Source: Ekhidna sp. (lineage in GTDB: Bacteria > Bacteroidota > Bacteroidia > Cytophagales > Cyclobacteriaceae). From it: a stretch of DNA of 5,704 bases. The DNA is taken from positions 1 through 5,704 of the forward strand of contig JABSPG010000287.1 in the NCBI GenBank assembly GCA_013214445.1, written 5' to 3'. The notes beneath the pieces are model-generated. The model saw only the letters and a list, made by a program, of their open reading frames with translations, had not been told where the DNA came from and ran no database searches. A program made the position numbers and the translations under genes. Of the stretch, positions 1 through 5,704 are shown piece after piece; position 1 is the stretch's first letter, and every line of letters begins with the position of its first letter.

Positions 1-1
1 A

Positions 2-703
2 TTCCCCACTACTGATGGTGGCAAAACATATGCTTATGCCGGAAGGGATGGTATCATTCAAGAAGTTGAGGATAGCTTAAAGAGATTAGGAACCGATTAC
101 ATAGATCTCTATCAGATCCATAGGCCAGATGCCACGACTCCAATAGAGGAGACCATGGAGGTGTTAAAGGAATTGCAAAAACAGGGAAAAATCCGAGCTA
201 TTGGAATGTCCAATCATACGGTGGAACTGATGAAGCGTGCTGACGAGGTTATTGATCTAGCTTCTACACAATCGCCATACAGTATGGTATATCGGAAAAT
301 TGAAAAGGATATCGTTCCTTTTTGCATTGAAGACAATGTTGGCATTCTGGCTTATAGTCCTCTACAAAGGGGATTGCTCACTGGGAAGATCACTGCAGAT
401 CATGAATTCAAAGGAGATGATCATCGTGCTGGCAACAAGTTCTTCAAGGAGCCAAATCGATCTAGAACGATTGATTTTCTGGAGAAGATAAAGCCTATTG
501 CTCAAGACTATGAGGTGCCACTAGCACAGATGGTGATTAATTGGACCATTCAGCGCCCAGGTATAACTTCGGCACTTGTCGGGGCTCGAAATTCGCAACA
601 AGCGACGGAAAACGCCAAAAGCTTGGATTTCAAACTTTCAGAGGAAGATATCAACAAGATCAATGCTGAGCTTGAGAAAGTGGTTATTGATCATGAAGTG
701 TGA
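2..703 (+). CDS. Aldo/keto reductase, AKR11/GSP69-like, 5' partial
   Basis: This is the C-terminal 233 residues of an NAD(P)H-dependent aldo/keto reductase, a cytosolic TIM-barrel enzyme that reduces aldehydes or ketones. The reading frame is open from base 2 and ends at TGA 701-703. Full-length relatives are usually about 320-330 residues, so roughly 90-100 N-terminal residues, including the catalytic Asp and Tyr and probably the Lys, lie outside the window. Family marks that are visible are DSLKRLGTDYIDLYQIH with the catalytic His at local residue 40, the PIEET segment, GKIRAIGMSN, the LAYSPLQRGLLTGK strand-loop, and GARNSQQATEN near the C-terminus, which corresponds to the cofactor phosphate/adenosine-binding region. 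The RGLLTGK plus F.GDD.R pattern resembles Bacillus general stress protein 69 (AKR11), from memory of that family. The substrate cannot be told. The gene converges on the TonB receptor gene. The ATG at 155 is internal, since conserved family sequence continues upstream of it. Confidence 0.93.
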   Translation, partial: FPTTDGGKTYAYAGRDGIIQEVEDSLKRLGTDYIDLYQIHRPDATTPIEETMEVLKELQKQGKIRAIGMSNHTVELMKRADEVIDLASTQSPYSMVYRKIEKDIVPFCIEDNVGILAYSPLQRGLLTGKITADHEFKGDDHRAGNKFFKEPNRSRTIDFLEKIKPIAQDYEVPLAQMVINWTIQRPGITSALVGARNSQQATENAKSLDFKLSEEDINKINAELEKVVIDHEV

Positions 704-712
704 AATGCAAAA

Positions 713-742
713 TAAGGGATTCGACAACAGTCGAATCCCTTA
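713..742 (-). terminator. Intrinsic terminator between convergent genes
   Basis: A perfect 13-bp inverted repeat (713-725 with 730-742) encloses a 4-nt loop. Read on the minus strand the stem is followed by TTTTGC, with the T-run starting at the base of the stem (TTATTTT). This suits rho-independent termination of the TonB receptor gene, whose stop codon lies about 30 nt upstream. On the plus strand the stem begins about 10 nt after the aldo/keto reductase stop but is followed by CTCTATCG, not a T-run, so any effect on that gene would be weaker (stalling or 3'-end protection). Confidence 0.8.
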
Positions 743-773
743 CTCTATCGAATGCGGTATATTCTATTCAGTT

Positions 774-2795
774 TTAGAATTTAACATTCAGACTTAGGAA
801 GAAATTTCGTTCGGGTTGGGCAAAAAAGGCCGGTTCAGTTCCTGTAAAATTTGGAGTACCGAAAGTGTAGTACGTTTCATCCAAGAGGTTGTTTATTGAA
901 CCCGATAGGGTAATTGCTTCAGAGATATTCGCTTCAATCATAAAGTCAGTAACAAAAGAGGAGGGCACTGTAAATAATGGATCATTTGTAATTTCCATGA
1001 ATTGTTCACCAAGGTATCTCCCGGAAAGACTCAGGCTTATACTTTGACTGGGTTTATATTTTACCTGAGCATTTACAATTAGGTCAGGACTTAAGATCTG
1101 TTCTTTGTTCTGAATCTCAACAGTATCGAGAAGTGCTTGCTCAATATTAGTACTTAAATAAGCAATATTTCCTGTGAATTCAGTTTCTGAAGTAGGCATA
1201 TAGGCCCACATTAGCTCAAATCCAGCCCTTGTACTGTTCTTGATATTGTCTCGTTCCTGAACGCCAAATGTAAGGACTCTACCAATAGGTGCTATCTCAT
1301 TATCAAAATCCATGTAATAGAAGTTTCCGTCAATAACGAAGTTTTGCTTAGTCAACCTAACCCCTAATTCAAAGTCATTTACATATTCTTCGCTAAAAGA
1401 ACTATTTCTAACGCTTATGTAATTGATAGTATCCAATCGAAAGCCCCCAAATAAATCAATTTTAGTCGGTTCACGTCCACTCCTTCCATATGAAGAGTAT
1501 AGCGAAAGTGCATTGTTCACATCATATGTGAGTCCGATCCTTGGGTTTATGAATGTCCAATCAAATGAAATATCTCCTTCTGGTGAGATACCAACAGCAG
1601 AGTAGTCGGGGGAGATGTTCAATCTGGTATTTCGGATCTGGAGGTCAGCATATGCTGTCAAATTCCCCAATTCGTATGCTGCTTTTGCAAACCAGCTGAT
1701 TTCGTTCTTACTGGACTCTTCGCTATATGTTGGATTGTCTAGGTCTGTTAGCGCACTTTCTTCATTCTTTCTGCGGAAGGTATATGCATGGATGCCAGAA
1801 TTTACAGATAGGTTTCCGTCGGTAAAATCAAGATTTAAGATCGATCCAACATGATCATTTCTTAACGGGAAGTTTTGACCAAACGTAACAAAGTCTCCGC
1901 CAGCTCCGCCATAGTAGCCAGTCACTCCAAGGGTTGTTTTTGGGGAGAGAATCTTATTGTATTGCATTTGCAAAAGAAACTGTTGGAAGTCATCTTCGTC
2001 GTTCTCACTTAGTGGATTGAATGTTGGGTCATTCTCAAGTATGGACTTTTCAACGGTACTATATCCAAGTCCATTTTCTGCTCTTGAAGTGAAAAATGTT
2101 AGTTTAAAGATCTCATCATCGCCGTAGTATCCACCGGTGAGAAAAATGGAGGTGGCATCTGTTTCGGTATTGTCTCGATATCCATCGCTAGTCAGCTTAG
2201 AGATGCTGGTTAAAAACCCCCATCCCTTTTTATTGATACCGGTGAAATTTTGAAAATTGGCCCGTAGGGTATTAAAAGATCCCGCTCCCAGTTGAGCAGC
2301 AGAGAAAGCCTCTTTATTTCTTAAATTGATTGATTCAAAGTTGATAGACCCTCCATAGCTACTGACTCCATTTGAAGAAGTCCCCACTCCTCGCTGGACC
2401 TGGATGCTTTCAAAATTGTTTGCGATATCTGTAAAGTTTGAGAAGAATACCCCCTGATCAATCATATCATTGAGCGGTACGCCAGTGAGTGTAATATTGA
2501 TTCGCTCTTGATTAATTCCTCTTAGTCGGAAGGATCCATAGTTGGCGAAAGATGTACCCGACTCAGAAAAAGAGTAAAATCCGGGGGTCATCCTTTCTAG
2601 CATAAAAATTGGATGCTGCCCTACGTACACTTCCTCAATCTGCTTTTTAGAAATGTTTGCCTGTGGAACTGGGGCTTGAGCACTTGCCCGTACTGCAGTA
2701 ATGGCCACTTCTTCTAGTTGCACGGTTTTTAGACTGTCCTGTGCAAGGACAGTTGAACTTATCAGTAGTAGCACTGATAAAAAGAACGTTTTCAT
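774..2795 (-). CDS. TonB-dependent outer-membrane receptor, predicted thiamin uptake
   Basis: This 673-residue protein is an outer-membrane beta-barrel receptor powered by TonB-ExbB-ExbD. Residues 1-18 form a signal peptide (MKTFFLSVLLLISSTVLA, predicted cleavage before QDS). A TonB-box-like stretch LEEVAITAVRA follows at about 27-37. The plug domain spans about 45-155, with the FRLRGINQERINITLTGVP segment at 89-107 and the QRGVGTSSNGVSSYGGSINF segment at 134-153. The rest is barrel, with NNLLDETYYTFG near the end and a C-terminal strand closing on Phe (LSLNVKF), as required for Bam-dependent insertion. It lacks the N-terminal carboxypeptidase-regulatory-like domain of SusC proteins and has no SusD neighbour, so it is a small-ligand type. 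The substrate assignment rests on the TPP riboswitch in its leader: TPP-controlled receptors (OMR1) are described in Bacteroidetes. The ligand could be thiamin, a phosphate ester or a pyrimidine/thiazole precursor. The first ATG carries the signal peptide directly; no Shine-Dalgarno is seen, which is usual in this phylum. Confidence 0.93.
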   Translation of the reverse strand: MKTFFLSVLLLISSTVLAQDSLKTVQLEEVAITAVRASAQAPVPQANISKKQIEEVYVGQHPIFMLERMTPGFYSFSESGTSFANYGSFRLRGINQERINITLTGVPLNDMIDQGVFFSNFTDIANNFESIQVQRGVGTSSNGVSSYGGSINFESINLRNKEAFSAAQLGAGSFNTLRANFQNFTGINKKGWGFLTSISKLTSDGYRDNTETDATSIFLTGGYYGDDEIFKLTFFTSRAENGLGYSTVEKSILENDPTFNPLSENDEDDFQQFLLQMQYNKILSPKTTLGVTGYYGGAGGDFVTFGQNFPLRNDHVGSILNLDFTDGNLSVNSGIHAYTFRRKNEESALTDLDNPTYSEESSKNEISWFAKAAYELGNLTAYADLQIRNTRLNISPDYSAVGISPEGDISFDWTFINPRIGLTYDVNNALSLYSSYGRSGREPTKIDLFGGFRLDTINYISVRNSSFSEEYVNDFELGVRLTKQNFVIDGNFYYMDFDNEIAPIGRVLTFGVQERDNIKNSTRAGFELMWAYMPTSETEFTGNIAYLSTNIEQALLDTVEIQNKEQILSPDLIVNAQVKYKPSQSISLSLSGRYLGEQFMEITNDPLFTVPSSFVTDFMIEANISEAITLSGSINNLLDETYYTFGTPNFTGTEPAFFAQPERNFFLSLNVKF

Positions 2796-2815
2796 TGTTT
2801 TAAAAATCTACTATT

Positions 2816-2852
2816 TAACCATTGGAAAGCGGGGACTTTCCATTATTGGTTA
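2816..2852 (-). promoter_or_regulatory. Leader hairpin, candidate riboswitch expression platform
   Basis: A two-part hairpin lies between the riboswitch aptamer and the receptor start codon. The outer helix is TAACCA (2816-2821) with TGGTTA (2847-2852), and the inner helix is TGGAAAG (2823-2829) with CTTTCCA (2836-2842). They are separated by a 1x4 internal loop and capped by a 6-nt loop that is TCCCCG in the RNA sense. The base of the stem is about 20 nt upstream of the ATG. A T5 run (2802-2806) comes 9 nt after the stem, too far for a textbook intrinsic terminator. The role as expression platform is inferred from position and stability. Confidence 0.55.
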
Positions 2853-2869
2853 TCATACTTGATCATGCT

Positions 2870-2965
2870 TACATGACCCTCCCTACGCCGGCATTATCCG
2901 GATCAGGTTCTTGGGTATGATCTCAGCCTATTCCCTGAAAACTCAGGATCGGCACCCCACCGCAA
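2870..2965 (-). ncRNA. TPP riboswitch (THI element)
   Basis: The minus strand reads as a clear TPP aptamer. GGGGTGCC (2958-2951) opens P2 and pairs with ATACCC. P3 is capped by CCTGA/TCAGG (2934-2947 on the plus strand). The invariant CTGAGA, which binds the pyrimidine ring, is at 2926-2921. AACCTGATC leads to P5, CCGG with CCGG around GATAATG, and then the invariant GCGTAGGGA that contacts the pyrophosphate side. Thiamin pyrophosphate binding normally lowers expression of the downstream gene. Here that is the TonB-dependent receptor, whose ATG is about 75 nt further on. A conventional P1 is weak: TACAT (2970-2966) with ATGTA (2874-2870) could close the element, leaving unpaired bases next to P2. 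Confidence 0.96.
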
Positions 2966-2970
2966 ATGTA
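2963..2970 (-). promoter_or_regulatory. Candidate -7 promoter box at the riboswitch edge
   Basis: TACATTTG on the minus strand matches the Bacteroidota -7 consensus TAnnTTTG exactly. It would place transcription start about 4-6 nt later, at or next to the first conserved G residues of the riboswitch. No TTG is found at the expected -33 distance (the upstream sequence is A-rich), and a start here would leave out the 5' strand of P1. It could therefore be a chance match, with the receptor transcribed from elsewhere, including readthrough from the ABC-F gene. Confidence 0.35.
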
Positions 2971-2993
2971 GAATATGTATAGTGATTTTTTAT

Positions 2994-4868
2994 TTAGACC
3001 TCACTCAACTCCAACCATCGCATCTCTTTTTCCTCAAGTTCTTCCTCTATAACCTTTATTTCATCACTGATGGCCTGCAGTTTTTCATATGCAGTTTCAT
3101 TGTTTAAGGATGCTTGCAACTGGGTCTTCTTTTCCTCCAACTTAGGTATCTCCTTATCCAGTTGGTCCAACTCTCGCTGCTCATTGTAGCTCAGTTTGCG
3201 AGTGGACGGCTTCTCTTCTTTTGACTCCACCGCAGCTTTTGTTTTTTCTTTCGGGCTAGATTCAAGATCCGCAACCGGTACCCCTTCCTTTTCTCGATAG
3301 TCTGTGTAGTTCCCAGGGAAGTCCCTGATCTTCCCGTTCCCTTCAAAAACAAATAAGTGGTCAACGAGTCGGTCCATAAAATACCGATCATGCGAAACAA
3401 TCATTAAGCAACCTGCGAAGTTCTGCAGGTAGTCCTCAAGTACATTTAGCGTGGTAATGTCCAAATCATTTGTAGGTTCATCCAAAATCAAGAAATTTGG
3501 ATTTGCCATGAGTACCCGCAAAAGTTGAAGCCTTCTTTTTTCTCCACCGCTCAACTTTCCAACGAAGTTATGTTGCATTTTTGGTGGGAACATAAATTGA
3601 TTCAAAAGCTGCGAGGCTGAAACCTGGCTGCCATCCTCCAACTGTATGTACTCCGCCACTTCCTGCACAATCTCTATCACTTTTTTACTCGGATCGAATA
3701 TGGTTTCGTCTTGAGTGTAGTAACCAAATTTGGTGGTCTGCCCAATTTCAATCTCCCCAGAGTCTGGTTTGATTTTCTGAGATAGAATATTCAAAAAGGT
3801 GGATTTACCGACTCCATTCGGTCCGATAATTCCAATTTTTTCTTTGCGTTTGAAGATGTAGCTGAAATTGTTGACAAGCTTCAGTTCTTCATAGGCTTTG
3901 TTCACATGATCCAATTCTAGAATCTTCTTGCCTTGACGCTCGCCCTTCAAATTAACCTCCATCTTTTGCGTATGGACCCCACTATGGGCTTTTGCTTTTA
4001 CATCATGGAAGGCGTCAACTCTGTACTTGGCCTTCGTGCCTCTTGCCTTTGGCTGCCTTCGCATCCATTCCAGCTCTGTCTTAAACAGGTTCTTTGCCTT
4101 ATCAATAGATGCAGCCTCCATTTCCATTCGCTCCGCTTTCTTCTCTAGGAATTGTCCATAGTTTCCTTTGTACTTATGAATTTTCCCGTGCTCGATTTCT
4201 AGGATCTCATTCGTTACCCGATCTAAGAAGTAACGATCATGCGTCACCATAAGCAACGTAAGATTGGCTGTTGCCAAATAGCTTTCCAACCATTCGATCA
4301 GGGCTAGGTCCAAATGGTTAGTGGGCTCATCTAAAATCAAAAAATCAGGATTTACTACCAGCGCTTGCGCAATGGCGACACGTTTCTTTTGCCCCCCTGA
4401 GAGATCTCCCATTTTTTTCTCCAGATCATGGATGCCTAATTGACCCAGGATGGCCTTTATCTGATGTTCATACTCCCAAGCGTTGAGTGTGTCCATCCGC
4501 TCCAAAATGGGAGTTAGATCAGGAGCATTTGTAGGGTCATGTTCTGTTTTAAACATGGCTCGCTCATAATCCCTTATTACGTTGAGTTCTTCTTTGTCCT
4601 CAGAAAATACCGCTTCAATGATCTTTTCATCCGGATTAAATTCTGGATGCTGTGCAAGCATCGAAACCGTTAGCCCCTTTCTAAAAGACACAATTCCATT
4701 ATCGGGAGCTTCTAGCCCGGCAATGACCTTCATGAGAGTGGATTTACCCGTGCCGTTCACACCAACCAGAGCAGCTTTTTGACCTTGATCTAATCCAAAT
4801 GTAATTTTTTCAAAAAGCTTCTTTTCATCGTAGCTTTGGCTTAGTTCCTCAACTGATAGATAATTCAT
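2994..4868 (-). CDS. uup: Uup-like ABC-F family ATPase
   Basis: This 624-residue cytosolic protein has two ABC ATPase domains and no membrane segments, which marks it as an ABC-F protein acting on ribosomes and not as a transporter. Domain 1 has Walker A GVNGTGKST (36-44), signature LSGGQ (156-160), Walker B FLILDEPTNHLD (176-187) and the H-loop His 210. The interdomain linker (about 233-302) carries the basic WMRRQPKARGTKAKYRV segment, equivalent to the linker that contacts P-site tRNA in this family. Domain 2 has GPNGVGKST (349-357), LSGGE (439-443), FLILDEPTNDLD (459-470) and His 493. Both catalytic Glu residues (181, 464) are present, so both sites should hydrolyse ATP. A Lys/Glu-rich tether (about 535-556) leads to a C-terminal coiled coil (about 556-624, starting KLSYNEQRELDQL). 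This matches the Uup C-terminal domain; E. coli Uup is about 635 residues and is linked to ribosome function and transposon excision. Uup membership is by architecture. Resistance ABC-F proteins are less likely. The start is ATG 4868-4866, just before the first ABC strand. Confidence 0.94.
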   Translation of the reverse strand: MNYLSVEELSQSYDEKKLFEKITFGLDQGQKAALVGVNGTGKSTLMKVIAGLEAPDNGIVSFRKGLTVSMLAQHPEFNPDEKIIEAVFSEDKEELNVIRDYERAMFKTEHDPTNAPDLTPILERMDTLNAWEYEHQIKAILGQLGIHDLEKKMGDLSGGQKKRVAIAQALVVNPDFLILDEPTNHLDLALIEWLESYLATANLTLLMVTHDRYFLDRVTNEILEIEHGKIHKYKGNYGQFLEKKAERMEMEAASIDKAKNLFKTELEWMRRQPKARGTKAKYRVDAFHDVKAKAHSGVHTQKMEVNLKGERQGKKILELDHVNKAYEELKLVNNFSYIFKRKEKIGIIGPNGVGKSTFLNILSQKIKPDSGEIEIGQTTKFGYYTQDETIFDPSKKVIEIVQEVAEYIQLEDGSQVSASQLLNQFMFPPKMQHNFVGKLSGGEKRRLQLLRVLMANPNFLILDEPTNDLDITTLNVLEDYLQNFAGCLMIVSHDRYFMDRLVDHLFVFEGNGKIRDFPGNYTDYREKEGVPVADLESSPKEKTKAAVESKEEKPSTRKLSYNEQRELDQLDKEIPKLEEKKTQLQASLNNETAYEKLQAISDEIKVIEEELEEKEMRWLELSEV

Positions 4869-4962
4869 GGACTTTCTGATCTCCTGAATAAAGTACAGGA
4901 GCTTTCGTTATTGCAATTTGATTCTGAGGATTACGCTAGCAAGCTCCAGAATGATAACTTTC
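4869..4962 (-). promoter_or_regulatory. ABC-F mRNA leader with mutually exclusive helices
   Basis: From the predicted promoter the ABC-F transcript would have a leader of about 95 nt. Two helices compete within it. Helix A pairs GGAGCTT (4947-4941) with AAGCTCC (4904-4898), 7 bp. Helix B pairs CTCCTG (4901-4896) with CAGGAG (4886-4881), 6 bp with a 9-nt loop. They share bases 4898-4901, so only one can form. Helix B holds the leader's only AGGAG, which sits 12 nt before the ATG, long spacing for a Shine-Dalgarno. No ATG-started upstream reading frame exists in the leader. A 9-mer repeat (ACTTTCTGA in the plus sense) occurs at 4871-4879 and 4957-4965. Any regulatory role is inference. Confidence 0.4.
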
Positions 4963-4965
4963 TGA

Positions 4966-4993
4966 CAAAGGTACGGTTTCAGGATTGGAACAA
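4966..4993 (-). promoter_or_regulatory. Bacteroidota-type promoter for the ABC-F gene
   Basis: The minus strand has TTG (4993-4991, extended to TTTG), a 17-nt spacer, then TACCTTTG (4973-4966), an exact match to the -7 consensus TAnnTTTG used by the primary sigma factor of Bacteroides and Flavobacterium. Transcription would start near 4960-4962, about 95 nt before the start codon. Confidence 0.65.
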
Positions 4994-5001
4994 ATTGATT
5001 G

Positions 5002-5037
5002 GGTTTAGTTTTATACTCATAAATGAGTCGGTTTAGT
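5002..5037. repeat. Palindrome flanked by direct repeats, possible operator
   Basis: ACTCAT-AA-ATGAGT (5015-5028) is a perfect 6-bp inverted repeat with a 2-nt centre. It is flanked by two copies of GGTTTAGT in the same orientation (5002-5009 and 5030-5037), 28 nt apart from start to start. It lies in the divergent region, about 20 nt upstream of the -33 element for the ABC-F gene and just upstream of the candidate promoter of the rightward lipoprotein gene. That position would suit a regulator acting on one or both promoters. No regulator is known to me for this motif. Confidence 0.35.
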
Positions 5038-5044
5038 CCATCCA

Positions 5045-5074
5045 TTGATGGGCGTCTCATTTACCATAGCTTTT
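5045..5074 (+). promoter_or_regulatory. Candidate promoter for the lipoprotein gene
   Basis: TTG (5045-5047), a 19-nt spacer, then TAGCTTTT (5067-5074), which differs from TAnnTTTG only at the last base. The start point would be near 5080, giving a leader of about 45 nt. A short hairpin CCATC/GATGG (5038-5042 with 5047-5051) overlaps the TTG. No Shine-Dalgarno precedes the ATG at 5124 (the sequence there is AGAAATTAGT), as is common in this phylum. Confidence 0.4.
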
Positions 5075-5123
5075 ATTCTTTGATTTATACTGCCGATAAC
5101 CATTTTACTACATAGAAATTAGT

Positions 5124-5704
5124 ATGAAAAACTTCTTTTACATCATTCTTTTCGGGTCCTTCTTGGCATGCTCGACTTCCACATCACAGGAGCCGAAGAA
5201 AACAGGGGATATACCTGCGAAAGATCCAGGGTTTAATGACTATTGGTATGCCGGAAATGCTGAGCTTACCAGTTATGAATTGCAGCAGTCCCGCTACGGT
5301 GAGATCCATTCCGGTGAAGCGGTTTTGGTCTTCGTTACCGAACCATTTTCCAAAAAGAAGCAAGTTAAACTGGATGACTGGAGAGATCAAAGTCCGGATA
5401 ATGTCAGTGTGTTGAAGCTGAATATGACAAAGAAATTTCTGACCGGAATCTATCCATATTCCATGATGATGAGTTCCTTTACTCCCGTCTCATATGACAG
5501 TTATCCCGATGCAATTAAAGTAACTACTTCTTCACAAGAGTGGTGTGGCCATACTTGGATGCAATTGAATCTAGAAGAAGAGAGCTATCGAATTCGTGGA
5601 TTCTCGTATTTCGAAACAGAAGGTGATGTGGATCTTTCGGTTTCTAAGGTTCTTTTAGAAGATGAGCTGTGGTCTAGGTTACGTTTGAATCCAAAAACTC
5701 TACC
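5124..5704 (+). CDS. Predicted lipoprotein of a Bacteroidota family, 3' partial
   Basis: An open frame runs from ATG 5124 to the right edge, giving 193 residues and no stop. The N-terminus is a short lipoprotein signal: MKNFF, a hydrophobic stretch, then SFLAC with the acylated Cys at residue 16. The -3 residue is Phe, slightly off the lipobox. A Ser/Thr/Lys-rich tether follows, then a soluble domain with conserved-looking blocks: NDYWYAGNAELTSYEL (38-53), RYGEIHSGEAVLVFVTE (57-73), KKQVKLD (78-84), LNMTKKFLTGIYPYSMM (99-115) and SSQEWCGHTW (136-145). From memory, such proteins of about 300 residues occur widely in Bacteroidetes and are often labelled 'septum formation inhibitor Maf', but I see none of the nucleotide-pyrophosphatase sequence of true Maf. 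It is probably tethered in the periplasm; its function is unknown. WCGH could hold a reactive Cys or a metal, which is speculative. It is divergent from the ABC-F gene. Confidence 0.85.
   Translation, partial: MKNFFYIILFGSFLACSTSTSQEPKKTGDIPAKDPGFNDYWYAGNAELTSYELQQSRYGEIHSGEAVLVFVTEPFSKKKQVKLDDWRDQSPDNVSVLKLNMTKKFLTGIYPYSMMMSSFTPVSYDSYPDAIKVTTSSQEWCGHTWMQLNLEEESYRIRGFSYFETEGDVDLSVSKVLLEDELWSRLRLNPKTL

Noticed and set aside
1423..1854. Plus-strand open frames inside the TonB receptor gene
   Set aside because: They lie opposite a well-supported coding sequence, have no recognisable domains and no start signals, and are antisense shadows.
774..2795. Vitamin B12 (BtuB) or siderophore receptor
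   Set aside because: Barrel sequence alone cannot separate these, but the leader aptamer has TPP-specific invariant bases (CTGAGA, GCGTAGGGA) and no cobalamin-box features, and no iron-uptake genes are nearby.
4582..4782. Plus-strand open frame opposite the ABC-F N-terminus
   Set aside because: It lies opposite conserved Walker A and nearby coding sequence. The Ser/Leu-rich composition is typical of a reverse-complement shadow.
2994..4868. Antibiotic-resistance ABC-F or a membrane ABC exporter ATPase
   Set aside because: The Uup-type C-terminal coiled coil and a linker of ordinary housekeeping type argue against a resistance ABC-F. Two fused ATPase domains without permease genes argue against a transporter.
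4881..4901. CTCCTG...CAGGAG inverted repeat as a terminator for a rightward gene
   Set aside because: No plus-strand gene ends there, the stem is only 6 bp and the following T-run is three bases. It is better considered part of the ABC-F leader.
5184..5390. Minus-strand 68-codon open frame at the right end
   Set aside because: It is antisense to the lipoprotein frame, which has a signal peptide and conserved-looking blocks, and it has no coding character.
1..5704. CRISPR array, insertion sequence, prophage, tRNA or toxin-antitoxin system
   Set aside because: I saw no spaced direct repeats, transposase or integrase sequence, tRNA-like cloverleaf or small paired genes. The window reads as ordinary chromosomal genes.

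Overview
This window looks like chromosomal DNA of a member of the Bacteroidota, probably a marine-type Cytophagales/Flavobacteriia-like bacterium, although I cannot place it more finely. The evidence is a moderately AT-rich sequence, TAnnTTTG/TTG promoter-like elements, start codons without clear Shine-Dalgarno sequences, a TonB-dependent receptor under a TPP riboswitch (a known Bacteroidetes arrangement), and a lipoprotein of a type I associate with this phylum.

Layout from left to right. (1) Positions 2-703 (+) hold the C-terminal two thirds or more of an aldo/keto reductase of the AKR11 / general stress protein 69 type, cut by the window edge. (2) A perfect 13-bp hairpin at 713-742 lies between two convergent genes; its T-rich tail fits termination of the minus-strand gene. 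(3) Positions 774-2795 (-) encode a compact 673-residue TonB-dependent outer-membrane receptor. (4) Its leader carries a strong hairpin at 2816-2852 and a well-conserved TPP (thiamin pyrophosphate) riboswitch at about 2870-2965, so the receptor is predicted to import thiamin or a thiamin precursor when intracellular TPP is low. (5) Positions 2994-4868 (-) encode an Uup-like ABC-F ATPase, a soluble ribosome-associated type and not a transporter. Its stop codon is only about 30 nt from the riboswitch, with no terminator visible between them. (6) The 255-nt divergent intergenic region 4869-5123 contains a good Bacteroidota-type promoter for the ABC-F gene, a roughly 95-nt leader with two mutually exclusive helices, a 14-bp palindrome flanked by direct repeats, and a plausible promoter for the rightward gene. 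(7) Positions 5124-5704 (+) hold the start of a predicted lipoprotein that runs off the right edge.

The genes do not form one pathway. The best-supported functional statement is the thiamin-regulated outer-membrane receptor, which stands alone: no PnuT-like permease or thiamin pyrophosphokinase follows it, because its terminator and a convergent gene come next. I see no mobile element, CRISPR array, tRNA or rRNA, and nothing that demands a wholly new system. The points most worth checking are regulatory: how the riboswitch output works, whether ABC-F transcription reads into the riboswitch, and whether the ABC-F leader is an attenuator.
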